Assembly (NCBI GenBank): GCA_945893045.1
Contig: CAMDEA010000088.1
Span: 1-34,797, forward strand
DNA from: Planctomyces sp. SH-PL62
GTDB taxonomy: Bacteria > Planctomycetota > Planctomycetia > Planctomycetales > Planctomycetaceae
DNA: 34,797 bases
Direction: 5' to 3'
The notes below the pieces were generated by a model. That model searched no databases. It saw only the letters and a list, made by a program, of their open reading frames with translations, and had not been told where the DNA came from. Shown piece by piece: positions 8,395 through 15,939 of the stretch. The number at the start of each line of letters is the position of its first letter. Position 1 is the first letter of the stretch. Position numbers and translations under genes: made by a program.

Positions 8395-9837
8395 TCATTC
8401 CTCTTGGACACCGTTCGGAATCTGCGCGGCAGGGTTCACCACCGCTTCATGACTCTCCAGCAGAGTTCTCACCAGACCGAGCGTGGCCCAGGCGGTGCCC
8501 ATGTAGCTGCTAAATTCGGGTGCCTGATACGCCCGCGACATGACATCCCAGGATCCGTTCGGCTTCTGGCTCTTGATCAAGAAGCCCCGGGCCTTCACGA
8601 CGGCCGGACTCTCGGTCGGAAGGCCCGCTGAGGTCAGTGCCACCAGCGCCTGTCCGGTGCCCAGCGCATCGGAGCGGAGTTTCTTAGTCTGGCACCAGCC
8701 GCCATCGTCCTGCTGCAACGCCAACAGTTGCTTGACGAGAGTTTGTACGTCGTCCGCTTTACCCAGCCGTTGGTTGAGCATGATGCGCAGCACGAGAGAC
8801 TGGAGGGTGTCGCTGGGTGGATTGTCGCTCAAGAACTGGAGTCCTTTCTCCTTGCTCCTGGCGAGAGCCTCCTGGGAGATGCCGGCCGGCTCGCGATAGT
8901 TCAAAGCCAGGAGTGCCCACAGGGTGGTCACATCGTCGCTGTCGATCAGCGGCGACATCAGAAACGTGGTGGTCTGCTCTGGCGGTGTCTCTTTCGATGA
9001 CGGGACCGGCCGGCCGTCGAACTTCTTGAGGATGACCTTCCACGAGCCATCCTCTTTCTGCTGCTCGATCAGATGGGCCGCGGCCTTGTCGAAAAACTTT
9101 GCCGTGTCAGCATCGGGCTCTCCTTTGGCACCCATGCCGAAAGTGAGATAGATGACGTTGATGCTCAGATCATTGAGCACGTCGCGGTTGGTCGGCTGCA
9201 ATTTCGGGTGCGAGCTGTAAGCCTTCAGCGAGTTGGCACGCACTTGCTCAATCGACTCTTCATTGACGACGAAGCCACGTTTCTTGGCCTCGTATCCGCT
9301 CCACATCATCCACGGGCCGTGATGACAACTGACGCACTTTGTCGTCTCCCACTCCAGCCCCGCCCTTTCCAAGAACGGCAGGCTGTTTTCGACGGCCTGA
9401 CGAATTTGCGGAATACCAACGATGGAATCGGACAAAGCAGGCTTAGGCGGAGAGGACTCGGTCGGAGCGGAATCGCCTTTTGCCAACCGAGCGTCGATCC
9501 ATTTTCGCAGCAGTTCGAGTTCCTCTTTCGTGACGCGAGGACTCTCTTTCTTGGGCGGCATCTCGTTGTAATGGATCAGCTCGATCAACAGGCTCTTCTT
9601 GGAATTCCCTGGCTTGATCGCGGGGCCAGACACTCCTCCGGCCAGCAGCGCATCGAGAGACCGCATATCGAGCTTGCCGCCACGGCGCTGAGCGCCGTGG
9701 CAGCGAATGCACTTGGCTTCATAAATCGGCAGCACCTGCTTCGTGAAGTCCGGAGCCTCCTCCGCGCGTGCGTCACCCGCTGCCAAAACGCAGAGCGTCA
9801 ACGTGCAGAGGAACGCACACGCGCGGATCGGCAGCAT
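8395..9837 (-). CDS. Secreted di-haem PSCyt1-type protein with cyclase-like repeats
   Basis: This 480-aa protein has a signal peptide (cleavage near residues 24-26). A planctomycete cytochrome c domain (PSCyt1-like) follows, with CIRCH at 43-47 and a possible methionine ligand in the NEMPPKK segment near 90-95. A second haem motif, CVSCH, is at 168-172 within a separate domain. From about 240 onward there are repeats with the QxxDGSW/GGW pattern (QQKEDGSW, QQDDGGW, QKPNGSW). These are typical of the alpha-toroid fold of squalene-hopene cyclases and prenyltransferases, although I see no DXDD acid motif. It starts 7 bp after the stop of the DUF3500 gene, so the two form a minus-strand operon. 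Electron transfer in the periplasm is likely; any cyclase activity is doubtful. Confidence 0.8.
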   Translation of the reverse strand: MLPIRACAFLCTLTLCVLAAGDARAEEAPDFTKQVLPIYEAKCIRCHGAQRRGGKLDMRSLDALLAGGVSGPAIKPGNSKKSLLIELIHYNEMPPKKESPRVTKEELELLRKWIDARLAKGDSAPTESSPPKPALSDSIVGIPQIRQAVENSLPFLERAGLEWETTKCVSCHHGPWMMWSGYEAKKRGFVVNEESIEQVRANSLKAYSSHPKLQPTNRDVLNDLSINVIYLTFGMGAKGEPDADTAKFFDKAAAHLIEQQKEDGSWKVILKKFDGRPVPSSKETPPEQTTTFLMSPLIDSDDVTTLWALLALNYREPAGISQEALARSKEKGLQFLSDNPPSDTLQSLVLRIMLNQRLGKADDVQTLVKQLLALQQDDGGWCQTKKLRSDALGTGQALVALTSAGLPTESPAVVKARGFLIKSQKPNGSWDVMSRAYQAPEFSSYMGTAWATLGLVRTLLESHEAVVNPAAQIPNGVQEE

Positions 9838-9844
9838 GGTCGAG

Positions 9845-10885
9845 CTACGCCTGGCTGACGACGTTCACGAAGCAGTGAACATGCGGCAGAACTCGATAGT
9901 TCCAGACAAAACCGGGGCCTTCGAGCCGCCAGTAATCCCAGCGATCATTCCCCTTCTCGGCGTCTTCCTTGTAGAACGCGAGACGCACTTGCTCCATGCC
10001 GCCGTTCTTCTTGATGAGCTGCATCACCTCGTCGCCATCTTCCTTGCGGAACGGATCTATGAGCGTTCGCATGACCCCGGTCACCAGCTTTTGCTGCGAC
10101 TCTTCGAGTTGTGCATAGCCGACACCAACCGGAGGCTTTTCGATAAGACGGGGCTTGAGCGCTCCCACACCGTCCCCCGGGTTGCCGACGACGACCGCCA
10201 GTTTTCGTTGCTCCGCATTGAGCATGTCGAACACGCTCATCACCTGCTTCGTTTGGTAGTTGTAGACGTTGGTGTCGCTGTGGCCATTGGCTGAGTGGCC
10301 GTAATACATCGGCCCGCCAAACGCGGCGTTCGGCTGAGAGTTGCCGTCGCAGCGCAGCGTCAGGTGATGCCCGGCGAAGACCCAGGAGAAGGGATCCTTG
10401 CCGGACGGATCGCCGAAAATGGCGACACCGTTTCCCTCGAACGAGCCGGAGCTGTCCCACTTCCCATGTCGAGTGATTCGTTCGTAGGCTTCGTCGCCGG
10501 AAAGGATCGACTTGAATGTGGCGCGGATCAGATCCTGCTGCGGCTGCGTGAACTGCTCGCCCAATCGCTTGCCGAGCGGGGCCGCGTTGTGTGTCTTGAG
10601 GCGCGTCGGCGTTCCACCCTTCTCGGCACCATGATCCCACGGCAACACCATCGCCTTTTTCTGGTCCGGTGTCAGCGTGGCGAACAGCTCGCGGACAAGC
10701 CCTTCCGCCGGCTTCGCCACGGCTCCCTTTTCGTCAGCCGCCACGGTGGAGAGCAGCGACGAACCACCCAGCATTCCCACGGCCCCTCCAGCCACCACAC
10801 GGATGAAATCTCGCCGAGCGAGACCGGAAAGCGGTGCGACCTGTTCAGAACATTCGGGACAAATGAGTGGGAGAGTAGGCGACAT
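9845..10885 (-). CDS. Tat-exported DUF3500 protein
   Basis: This is a protein of about 346 aa with a twin-arginine signal (ARRDFIRVVAGG, then a hydrophobic stretch) preceded by an N-terminal CPEC motif. The body has the features I associate with DUF3500, including W/D-rich segments and a terminal region with WDYWRLEGPGFVWNYR and a conserved HVH near the C-terminus. The function of the family is not established. ATG 10885 is preferred over a TTG 12 bases upstream because GGAG lies at suitable spacing before it. It is the first gene of the minus-strand pair with the di-haem protein, and both products are exported, so a joint role is likely. Confidence 0.8.
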   Translation of the reverse strand: MSPTLPLICPECSEQVAPLSGLARRDFIRVVAGGAVGMLGGSSLLSTVAADEKGAVAKPAEGLVRELFATLTPDQKKAMVLPWDHGAEKGGTPTRLKTHNAAPLGKRLGEQFTQPQQDLIRATFKSILSGDEAYERITRHGKWDSSGSFEGNGVAIFGDPSGKDPFSWVFAGHHLTLRCDGNSQPNAAFGGPMYYGHSANGHSDTNVYNYQTKQVMSVFDMLNAEQRKLAVVVGNPGDGVGALKPRLIEKPPVGVGYAQLEESQQKLVTGVMRTLIDPFRKEDGDEVMQLIKKNGGMEQVRLAFYKEDAEKGNDRWDYWRLEGPGFVWNYRVLPHVHCFVNVVSQA

Positions 10886-11185
10886 TTCACGCTCCAAGGA
10901 GAAGGGGGAAGGCCGATGAAGTCATCAACGCTCTTTTATTCTTACCTGAGTCCCGACTGTATCGCAAGCAGCCACTGAGGCTGACGCGGTGATCTTCATC
11001 TTCATTTCTCTCTTGGTGAATCCAAGTGGGTTCACTGTCGTGGATCAAACCGAATCTGTTCAATGTTTACCCGCCTCGATGACCGCGTCGCTGTTTGCCA
11101 TCTTCGCTGGCAGATTTGTACGCTCGTGAACGGCGGCTGCTCTGCCGTAAGACCGCCGCATCTTTGCAACCTCAACACACCGGAA
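10886..11185. other. Divergent intergenic region, no gene seen
   Basis: About 300 bases separate the divergent DUF3500 and esterase genes. It must hold promoters for both directions, but I cannot pick convincing -35/-10 boxes. A 26-codon minus-strand ORF (about 10922-11002) has an SD-like AGAGAG before its ATG but no recognisable product. The esterase frame is open back to 11063, yet that extension lacks signal-peptide logic. Confidence 0.5.
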
Positions 11186-12268
11186 ATGAACATGACACGT
11201 TGCTGCTTCCCAAATCTTGCTCGTCACTTCGTAGCCTCCTGGACGTTGGTGACGCTCCTGAGCACGTCCGCCATGTTGCTGTCTGCGCTGGCTCTGGGCG
11301 ATGACAAAGCCATCCAAGCAACCCCGAACAAGGCGGCCACTCCCGCTGCCCCGCAGGTGAAGTTGCCGCCTGGCGTGAAGATGGAACGAGACATCTCGTA
11401 TGTTCCCAATGGCGACGCGGCGCAGAAGCTCGATCTGTATCTGCCCGAAAAGCCGGCTGAGCGTCCGCTGCCGCTGATCGTCCACATTCACGGTGGCGGG
11501 TGGATGGGCGGCAACAAGTTTCCGTGCCCCTTCGTTGGCATGGTTGGCAAGGGCTATGTGGTGGCGAGTGTCGAGTATCGCTTCAGCCAGAAGGCGAAGT
11601 TCCCGGCTCAGATTCAGGACTGCCAAGCGGCGATCCGCTGGTTGCGAGCCAACTCCAAACAACACCACATTGATTCCGAGCATGTCGGCGTTGTCGGTGG
11701 ATCGGCGGGCGGGCACTTGTCGGCTCTCGTGGGAACCGCAGGCGGCAAGAAAGCGTTCGCTCCGATCGGCGGGAACGAAGACCAATCGGATCGAGTGCAA
11801 GCCGTCTGCGACATCTACGGTCCTGCGAACTTCAGCACCGTCATGCAGCAAGCCGCCGACGACAAGAACATCCGCAACATCTTCCAATTCAATTCGCCGA
11901 AAGACCCGTACTCACAACTCATCGGCGTCAGCCTGGAAGGCAACCAGGAGAAGACCGACGCGGTCAGCCCCGTGCATTACGTCAGCCAAGACAGCCCGCC
12001 GATGCTGATTCTGCACGGCACTCACGATGCGTTGGTGCCGTATGCTCAGAGCGAAGAGTTCGCCGCCGCGTTGAAGGCGAAGGGAGTTGAAGTCTGGCTG
12101 CAAACGCTGCCGGGTTCCGGTCACGGCGGCGGTGGGTTTGGCAAGCCCGCCATCATCGCCCTGACTCAAAACTTTTTCGACAGGCACCTCAAAGGAGCCG
12201 ACGTAAAGATCGAGTTGGTGCCCACAGCGGACGTCGCCGTCGAGCCTCCGAAGGCTGCTGCGAAGTAG
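11186..12268 (+). CDS. Secreted alpha/beta-hydrolase, esterase/lipase type
   Basis: This protein of about 360 aa has a signal peptide, with a hydrophobic core at about residues 14-33 from ATG 11186; ATG 11192 is an alternative. The hormone-sensitive-lipase-like HGGGW oxyanion motif is at 102-106. The nucleophile elbow GGSAGG has S173. D281 (HGTHDALVP) and H313 (GSGHGGGG) complete a plausible Ser-Asp-His triad. The family includes feruloyl, acetyl-xylan and other carbohydrate esterases, so removal of acyl groups from plant or algal polysaccharides is a reasonable inference. It is followed after 37 bp by a DUF1801 gene, and the two may be cotranscribed. Confidence 0.88.
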   Translation: MNMTRCCFPNLARHFVASWTLVTLLSTSAMLLSALALGDDKAIQATPNKAATPAAPQVKLPPGVKMERDISYVPNGDAAQKLDLYLPEKPAERPLPLIVHIHGGGWMGGNKFPCPFVGMVGKGYVVASVEYRFSQKAKFPAQIQDCQAAIRWLRANSKQHHIDSEHVGVVGGSAGGHLSALVGTAGGKKAFAPIGGNEDQSDRVQAVCDIYGPANFSTVMQQAADDKNIRNIFQFNSPKDPYSQLIGVSLEGNQEKTDAVSPVHYVSQDSPPMLILHGTHDALVPYAQSEEFAAALKAKGVEVWLQTLPGSGHGGGGFGKPAIIALTQNFFDRHLKGADVKIELVPTADVAVEPPKAAAK

Positions 12269-12305
12269 GACGGGGCTAAGTCGCCGCAGTCCTGGAATCA
12301 ACACC

Positions 12306-12701
12306 ATGCCAATTCACAAGGTCATCCGCGCCTACAACGCGTCGCAATCGGCCGGCGACAAGCGAATCTGCGACACGCTCGCCAAGGCCATCGATCAACA
12401 CCTGCCGCGCGCCGAGAACAAGATCTGGCACCGGCACCCCGTGTGGTTCTGGGAAGGAAATCCGATTGTCGGCTATAGCCAGCTCAAGGACTGCATCCGC
12501 CTCCTGTTCTGGAGCGGCCAATCCTTCGACGAGCCTGGTCTTAAGCCCGAAGGGAGTTTCCAGGCCGCCGAAGCCCGTTACACCTCCGCCGATCAGATCG
12601 CGGCCAGCGATCTCAAGCGGTGGCTCAAGAAGGCGATCGAGATCCAGTGGGACTACAAGAACATCGTGAAGCGCAAGGGCAAACTCGAGCGATTGAAGTA
12701 G
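12306..12701 (+). CDS. DUF1801 domain protein
   Basis: This small cytoplasmic protein of 131 aa matches what I recall of DUF1801/YdhG-like proteins. It has an N-terminal helical part, the WHRHPVWFWEGNPIVGYSQLKDCIRL core, and a C-terminal helix with a basic end (KRKGKLERLK). The molecular function is not established. The ATG at 12306 follows the esterase stop by 37 bp. No unusual features. Confidence 0.75.
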   Translation: MPIHKVIRAYNASQSAGDKRICDTLAKAIDQHLPRAENKIWHRHPVWFWEGNPIVGYSQLKDCIRLLFWSGQSFDEPGLKPEGSFQAAEARYTSADQIAASDLKRWLKKAIEIQWDYKNIVKRKGKLERLK

Positions 12702-12796
12702 GCCCACCTCGTGACACTCCCGATCAGCGCCTGCTCTGGATGTCTGGCATCGCCGCGAAGGCGCTTTGACTTCAATCATTTTTTTTGAGCCTACAC

Positions 12797-14731
12797 ATGA
12801 AGCGACACTCATCACTCCTCCTCGCATGTCTCGTGCTTGCCTCACAGCCACTTCATGCGGCGGATGCGGCGGTCGAGAAGACGGAGGTTGTCGTTTATGG
12901 CGGGACGCCGGGCGGGGTGATGGCGGCGGTGGAGGCGGCGCGGCATGGGCATCGGGTGGCCTTGATCAATGTGAGCCAGCATGTCGGCGGCGTCATCAGC
13001 GGCGGGCTGACGAACACGGACATCGGCAATCGCGCAACCTTGGGCGGGCTGGCGCAGGAGTTCATCGACACCACGGTGAACTATTACCGTGACAAATATG
13101 GCGCGGATTCGCCGCAGTTCCTCGCGTGCAAGAACGGGCGGAAGTTTGAGCCGCATGTGGCGGAGCTGACGTTTGAGACGATGCTGAAAGCTCAGCCGGG
13201 CATCACGGTGTGGAAGGGACATCGCTACCGCACCGTCACGCTGGAGGGCGGGCGCATCACGGCGCTGGTGGTGGATGATCTGGCGGCGAACAGCACGCGC
13301 ACCTTCACCGGCGAGGTGTTCATCGACGCGAGCTATGTGGGCGACCTGATGGCGGGCGCGAAGGTGCCGTATCGCGTCGGGCGCGAGGGGGCGGAGGAGT
13401 TTGGCGAGACGCTCGCGGGCATCAGCATCGGGCCGGACAAGGGCCAGGCGGACAAGCGGCTCATGGCCTACAACTACCGCGTCTCCATCACCAAACGGAC
13501 GGAGAACCGCGTGCTCTTCCCGAAGCCCGGCCACTATGCCCCGGAGCCGTTCCGCGCGAGGTATGGAGCGCGAATCCTGAGCGGGAAGATCAAGACCTTC
13601 GGCGATCTCTTCATCAGCAAGCCGGGCGCGAATGACAAGCATGACGCGAACTGGTGCGACCTCGTGGACGGCAGCCACGACTACCCCGAGGCGGACTGGG
13701 AGACGCGGGCGAAGATCGAGGCGCAGCATCGCGACTACTTCCTCAGCCTGCTGTGGTATCTGCAAAACGATCCCGAACTGCCGGAGACTTTTCGTTCGGA
13801 CGCGCAGCAGTGGGGCCTGCCGAAGGATGAGTTCGCCGACAACGGCCACTTCCCCTACCAGCTCTATGTGCGCGAGGCACGTCGCATGGTCGGCAGCTAT
13901 GTGATGCGCCAGAGCGACCTCACGCAAAACCGCCAGAAGCCCGATGGCGTGTGCGCGGGCAGCTATGGCGTGGACTGTCACATCATCCAGCGGCTCATGG
14001 TCGATGGAAAGCTGCGCGTCGATCGCACGCCGCACATCTCGGTCGATCCGTATGACATCCCGTATGCCAGCCTGACGCCACGCGAGCCTGGCAATCTGCT
14101 CGTGCCCGTGTGCTGCTCGACCACGCATGTCGTCTATTGCTCGCTGCGCATGGAGCCGACCTACATGATGCTCGGCCACGCCTCGGGCGCGGCGGCGCAT
14201 CTCGCCATCGCAGGCAGGACGACGGTGCAGAAAATCGACACCGGCAAGCTGCGCGAGATTTTGAGCAAGGAAGGCATGGTGCTCGACGCCGGGTCAACGC
14301 CCAATCGCACTCACATTGTGAGCGGCACGGCGTTAGCCGCCGGTAATTCGTCGGAAAACGTCGATCGCAGATTACCGGTGGCTAGCGCCATTCCGCTCAA
14401 AGTGGCTGCCACCGACGCACAAATCGTCTCCGACGTGAAGTTCCTCGTGGCGAAAAAGATCGTGGATGAACCCGACTACTGGCTGGCCAATGCCACCAAG
14501 GGCGGATCATGCGATGGGGCCAGAGTGTCAACAATGCTGCACAACATGGCGCGTCACTTTGAACCTGAGACCACCGCCAGCGACGGCCTCCAAGTGCTCA
14601 TCAAACGCAAGGTCTTTCGTTCCGCCACCTACTGGAAAGAGAAGGCGACCGCTGGCGGCAAATGCGGCGGCGACAATGTTCGCACCGTCATCCGCAACTT
14701 CGTTCAAGCTGCCGAGCAGTCACGGCCATGA
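12797..14731 (+). CDS. Secreted FAD-dependent oxidoreductase with C-terminal tandem repeat (paralogue 1)
   Basis: This is a 644-aa protein with a signal peptide ending near residue 21 (PLHA-A). A GG-type FAD/NAD(P)-binding motif follows at G35-G40 (YGGTPGG), then the GGVISGGL segment typical of the FAD_oxidored family (PF12831-type). The C-terminus, about 540-640, holds two copies of a repeat of about 46 residues, each with a YW pair, a GG-x-C motif and a short helix. A palindromic element encodes residues about 508-535 as a linker between the two parts. The start is ATG 12797 rather than the TTG at 12785, because the paralogue at 15940 begins with the same sequence. The substrate is unknown; such enzymes are often encoded near secreted glycosidases. 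Confidence 0.85.
   Translation: MKRHSSLLLACLVLASQPLHAADAAVEKTEVVVYGGTPGGVMAAVEAARHGHRVALINVSQHVGGVISGGLTNTDIGNRATLGGLAQEFIDTTVNYYRDKYGADSPQFLACKNGRKFEPHVAELTFETMLKAQPGITVWKGHRYRTVTLEGGRITALVVDDLAANSTRTFTGEVFIDASYVGDLMAGAKVPYRVGREGAEEFGETLAGISIGPDKGQADKRLMAYNYRVSITKRTENRVLFPKPGHYAPEPFRARYGARILSGKIKTFGDLFISKPGANDKHDANWCDLVDGSHDYPEADWETRAKIEAQHRDYFLSLLWYLQNDPELPETFRSDAQQWGLPKDEFADNGHFPYQLYVREARRMVGSYVMRQSDLTQNRQKPDGVCAGSYGVDCHIIQRLMVDGKLRVDRTPHISVDPYDIPYASLTPREPGNLLVPVCCSTTHVVYCSLRMEPTYMMLGHASGAAAHLAIAGRTTVQKIDTGKLREILSKEGMVLDAGSTPNRTHIVSGTALAAGNSSENVDRRLPVASAIPLKVAATDAQIVSDVKFLVAKKIVDEPDYWLANATKGGSCDGARVSTMLHNMARHFEPETTASDGLQVLIKRKVFRSATYWKEKATAGGKCGGDNVRTVIRNFVQAAEQSRP
12813..12873 (+). repeat. 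61-bp identical segment shared by the two FAD genes (copy 1)
   Basis: Bases 12813-12873 are identical to 15956-16016. They encode residues 6-26 of the signal peptide in both FAD paralogues. Identity drops just after this, although the proteins remain homologous. Confidence 0.85.
14319..14399. repeat. Palindromic element inside FAD gene 1
   Basis: The arms at 14319-14347 and 14371-14399 are reverse complements in 25 of 29 positions, with a 23-base loop. The span is 81 bases, exactly 27 codons, with no stop in the host frame. It codes for an Ala/Gly/Ser-rich linker between the FAD domain and the C-terminal repeats. The four mismatches suggest it is older than the other elements. Confidence 0.8.
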
Positions 14732-14836
14732 CTTGCATGACCATCGGTGATCCGCTTCGCGAGTCATAGCGGAGACAATTCCGAGGGTTGGTTTATGATG
14801 GGTCCAGCCACCGCACATCGTGAGGACATCGCCAGC

Positions 14837-15910
14837 ATGAAACGTAAACCGCCGCCTAAGAAACATGAGACCGTGTTGGCCCGTCCCGCCAAGCCGGCCG
14901 CTTTGCTGTCGGACGTGCGGGAACTGATCCAACAAGCCCGCGAGGGAGTCGCGCGAGCCATCGACTCGGGGCTGGTGACGCTCTACTGGCATGTCGGCCG
15001 GCGCATCCGGCAGGACATCCTGAAAGAGAAGCGGGCGGAGTACGGTGAGCGAATTGTGTCCGCACTGAGTACACAATTGAGCGTGGAGTTTGGGCGGGGC
15101 TACAGTCGGCGAAACCTCTTCAATATGGTCCGCTTTGCCGAGGTCTTTCCCGATTTTTTAATTGTGCAATCACTGATTGCACAATTGGGTTGGACCCATT
15201 TCCAGAAGATCGTTTACATCGACGAACCGCTCAAACGCGACTTCTACGCCGAGATGTGCCGCATTGAAAACTGGAACACGCGGACGCTCCACCAAAAGAT
15301 TCAGTCCATGCTTTTCGAGCGCACCGCGATTTCCAAGAAGCCGGACAAGCTCATCCGGCAGGAACTCAAACAACTCCGCGAGGAAGATAAGGTCACTCCC
15401 GACTTGGTCTTTCGCGACCCGTATGTACTCGACTTCCTCGGCTTGAAAGACACCTACGCGGAGAAGGATTTCGAGGCGGCGGTCCTGCGCGAGATCGAGG
15501 CCTTCATCCTGGAACTGGGGGGCGGCTTCTGCTTCGTCGAACGTCAAAAGCGGATGCAGATTGACGATCGGGACTACCATCTCGATCTGCTGTTCTACCA
15601 TCGCAAGCTGCGCCGGCTGGTGGCCATCGACTTGAAGATCGGCGAATTTGACGCGGCGGACAAAGGGCAGATGGAACTCTATCTGGGCTGGCTCAAACGC
15701 CATGAGTGCGAACCGGGCGAGGCCGAGCCGCTGGGCATCATCCTGTGCGCTGGCAAGAGTGACGAACATGTCGCGCTGCTGGAACTGCACAAGAGCGGCA
15801 TTCATGTCGCCAGCTATTTGAAGAAGCTGCTCCCCAAGGCGGAACTCGAACGCAAACTGCACGACGCGGTGCGGCTCGCGCGGGCACGGCTAGAGGCCAG
15901 AAAGGACTGA
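14837..15910 (+). CDS. YhcG/DUF1016-family PD-(D/E)XK nuclease
   Basis: This protein is about 357 aa from ATG 14837, where a GAGGA stretch lies upstream; ATG 14795 is also possible. An N-terminal DUF1016 helical region (LYWHVGRRI ... GYSRRNLFNM) is followed by a C-terminal nuclease domain. D250 (HLDLLFYHR) and D265-x-K267 (AIDLK) fit a PD-(D/E)XK core. YhcG-like proteins are linked to DNA repair, recombination and defence islands, but no exact role is fixed. It is inserted between two FAD-oxidoreductase paralogues, and its stop lies 29 bp before the second one. The gene contains two short palindromes with the same AATTGTG core. A horizontally acquired nuclease is a likely reading. Confidence 0.87.
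   Translation: MKRKPPPKKHETVLARPAKPAALLSDVRELIQQAREGVARAIDSGLVTLYWHVGRRIRQDILKEKRAEYGERIVSALSTQLSVEFGRGYSRRNLFNMVRFAEVFPDFLIVQSLIAQLGWTHFQKIVYIDEPLKRDFYAEMCRIENWNTRTLHQKIQSMLFERTAISKKPDKLIRQELKQLREEDKVTPDLVFRDPYVLDFLGLKDTYAEKDFEAAVLREIEAFILELGGGFCFVERQKRMQIDDRDYHLDLLFYHRKLRRLVAIDLKIGEFDAADKGQMELYLGWLKRHECEPGEAEPLGIILCAGKSDEHVALLELHKSGIHVASYLKKLLPKAELERKLHDAVRLARARLEARKD
15052..15078. repeat. Small palindrome in yhcG-like gene, copy 1
   Basis: The arms AATTGTGT (15052-15059) and ACACAATT (15071-15078) pair around an 11-base loop. It lies in the coding region for the segment RIVSALSTQL. Confidence 0.6.
15160..15186. repeat. Small palindrome in yhcG-like gene, copy 2
   Basis: The arms at 15160-15170 and 15176-15186 are exact 11-bp reverse complements with a 5-base loop. 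The core AATTGTG/CACAATT is shared with the palindrome 108 bases upstream. It could be an operator or a chance result of similar codons (LIVQSLIAQL resembles RIVSALSTQL). Confidence 0.7.
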
Positions 15911-15939
15911 CCATGCCCAAACGGAAGAAAGCGCTACTC

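Noticed and set aside
10295..10978. Plus-strand ORF opposite the DUF3500 gene
   Set aside because: It is a shadow of a gene with a Tat signal and family features on the other strand.
10922..11002. 26-codon minus-strand ORF with an SD-like sequence
   Set aside because: Too short, and no similarity or structure to support it.
12842..14200. Long minus-strand ORF (452 aa) opposite FAD gene 1, with similar ones at 5494-6828, 1938-3023 and 28381-29580
   Set aside because: High-GC genes produce long open antisense frames. The products are Arg/His-rich with no family features, and the plus-strand genes are clear.
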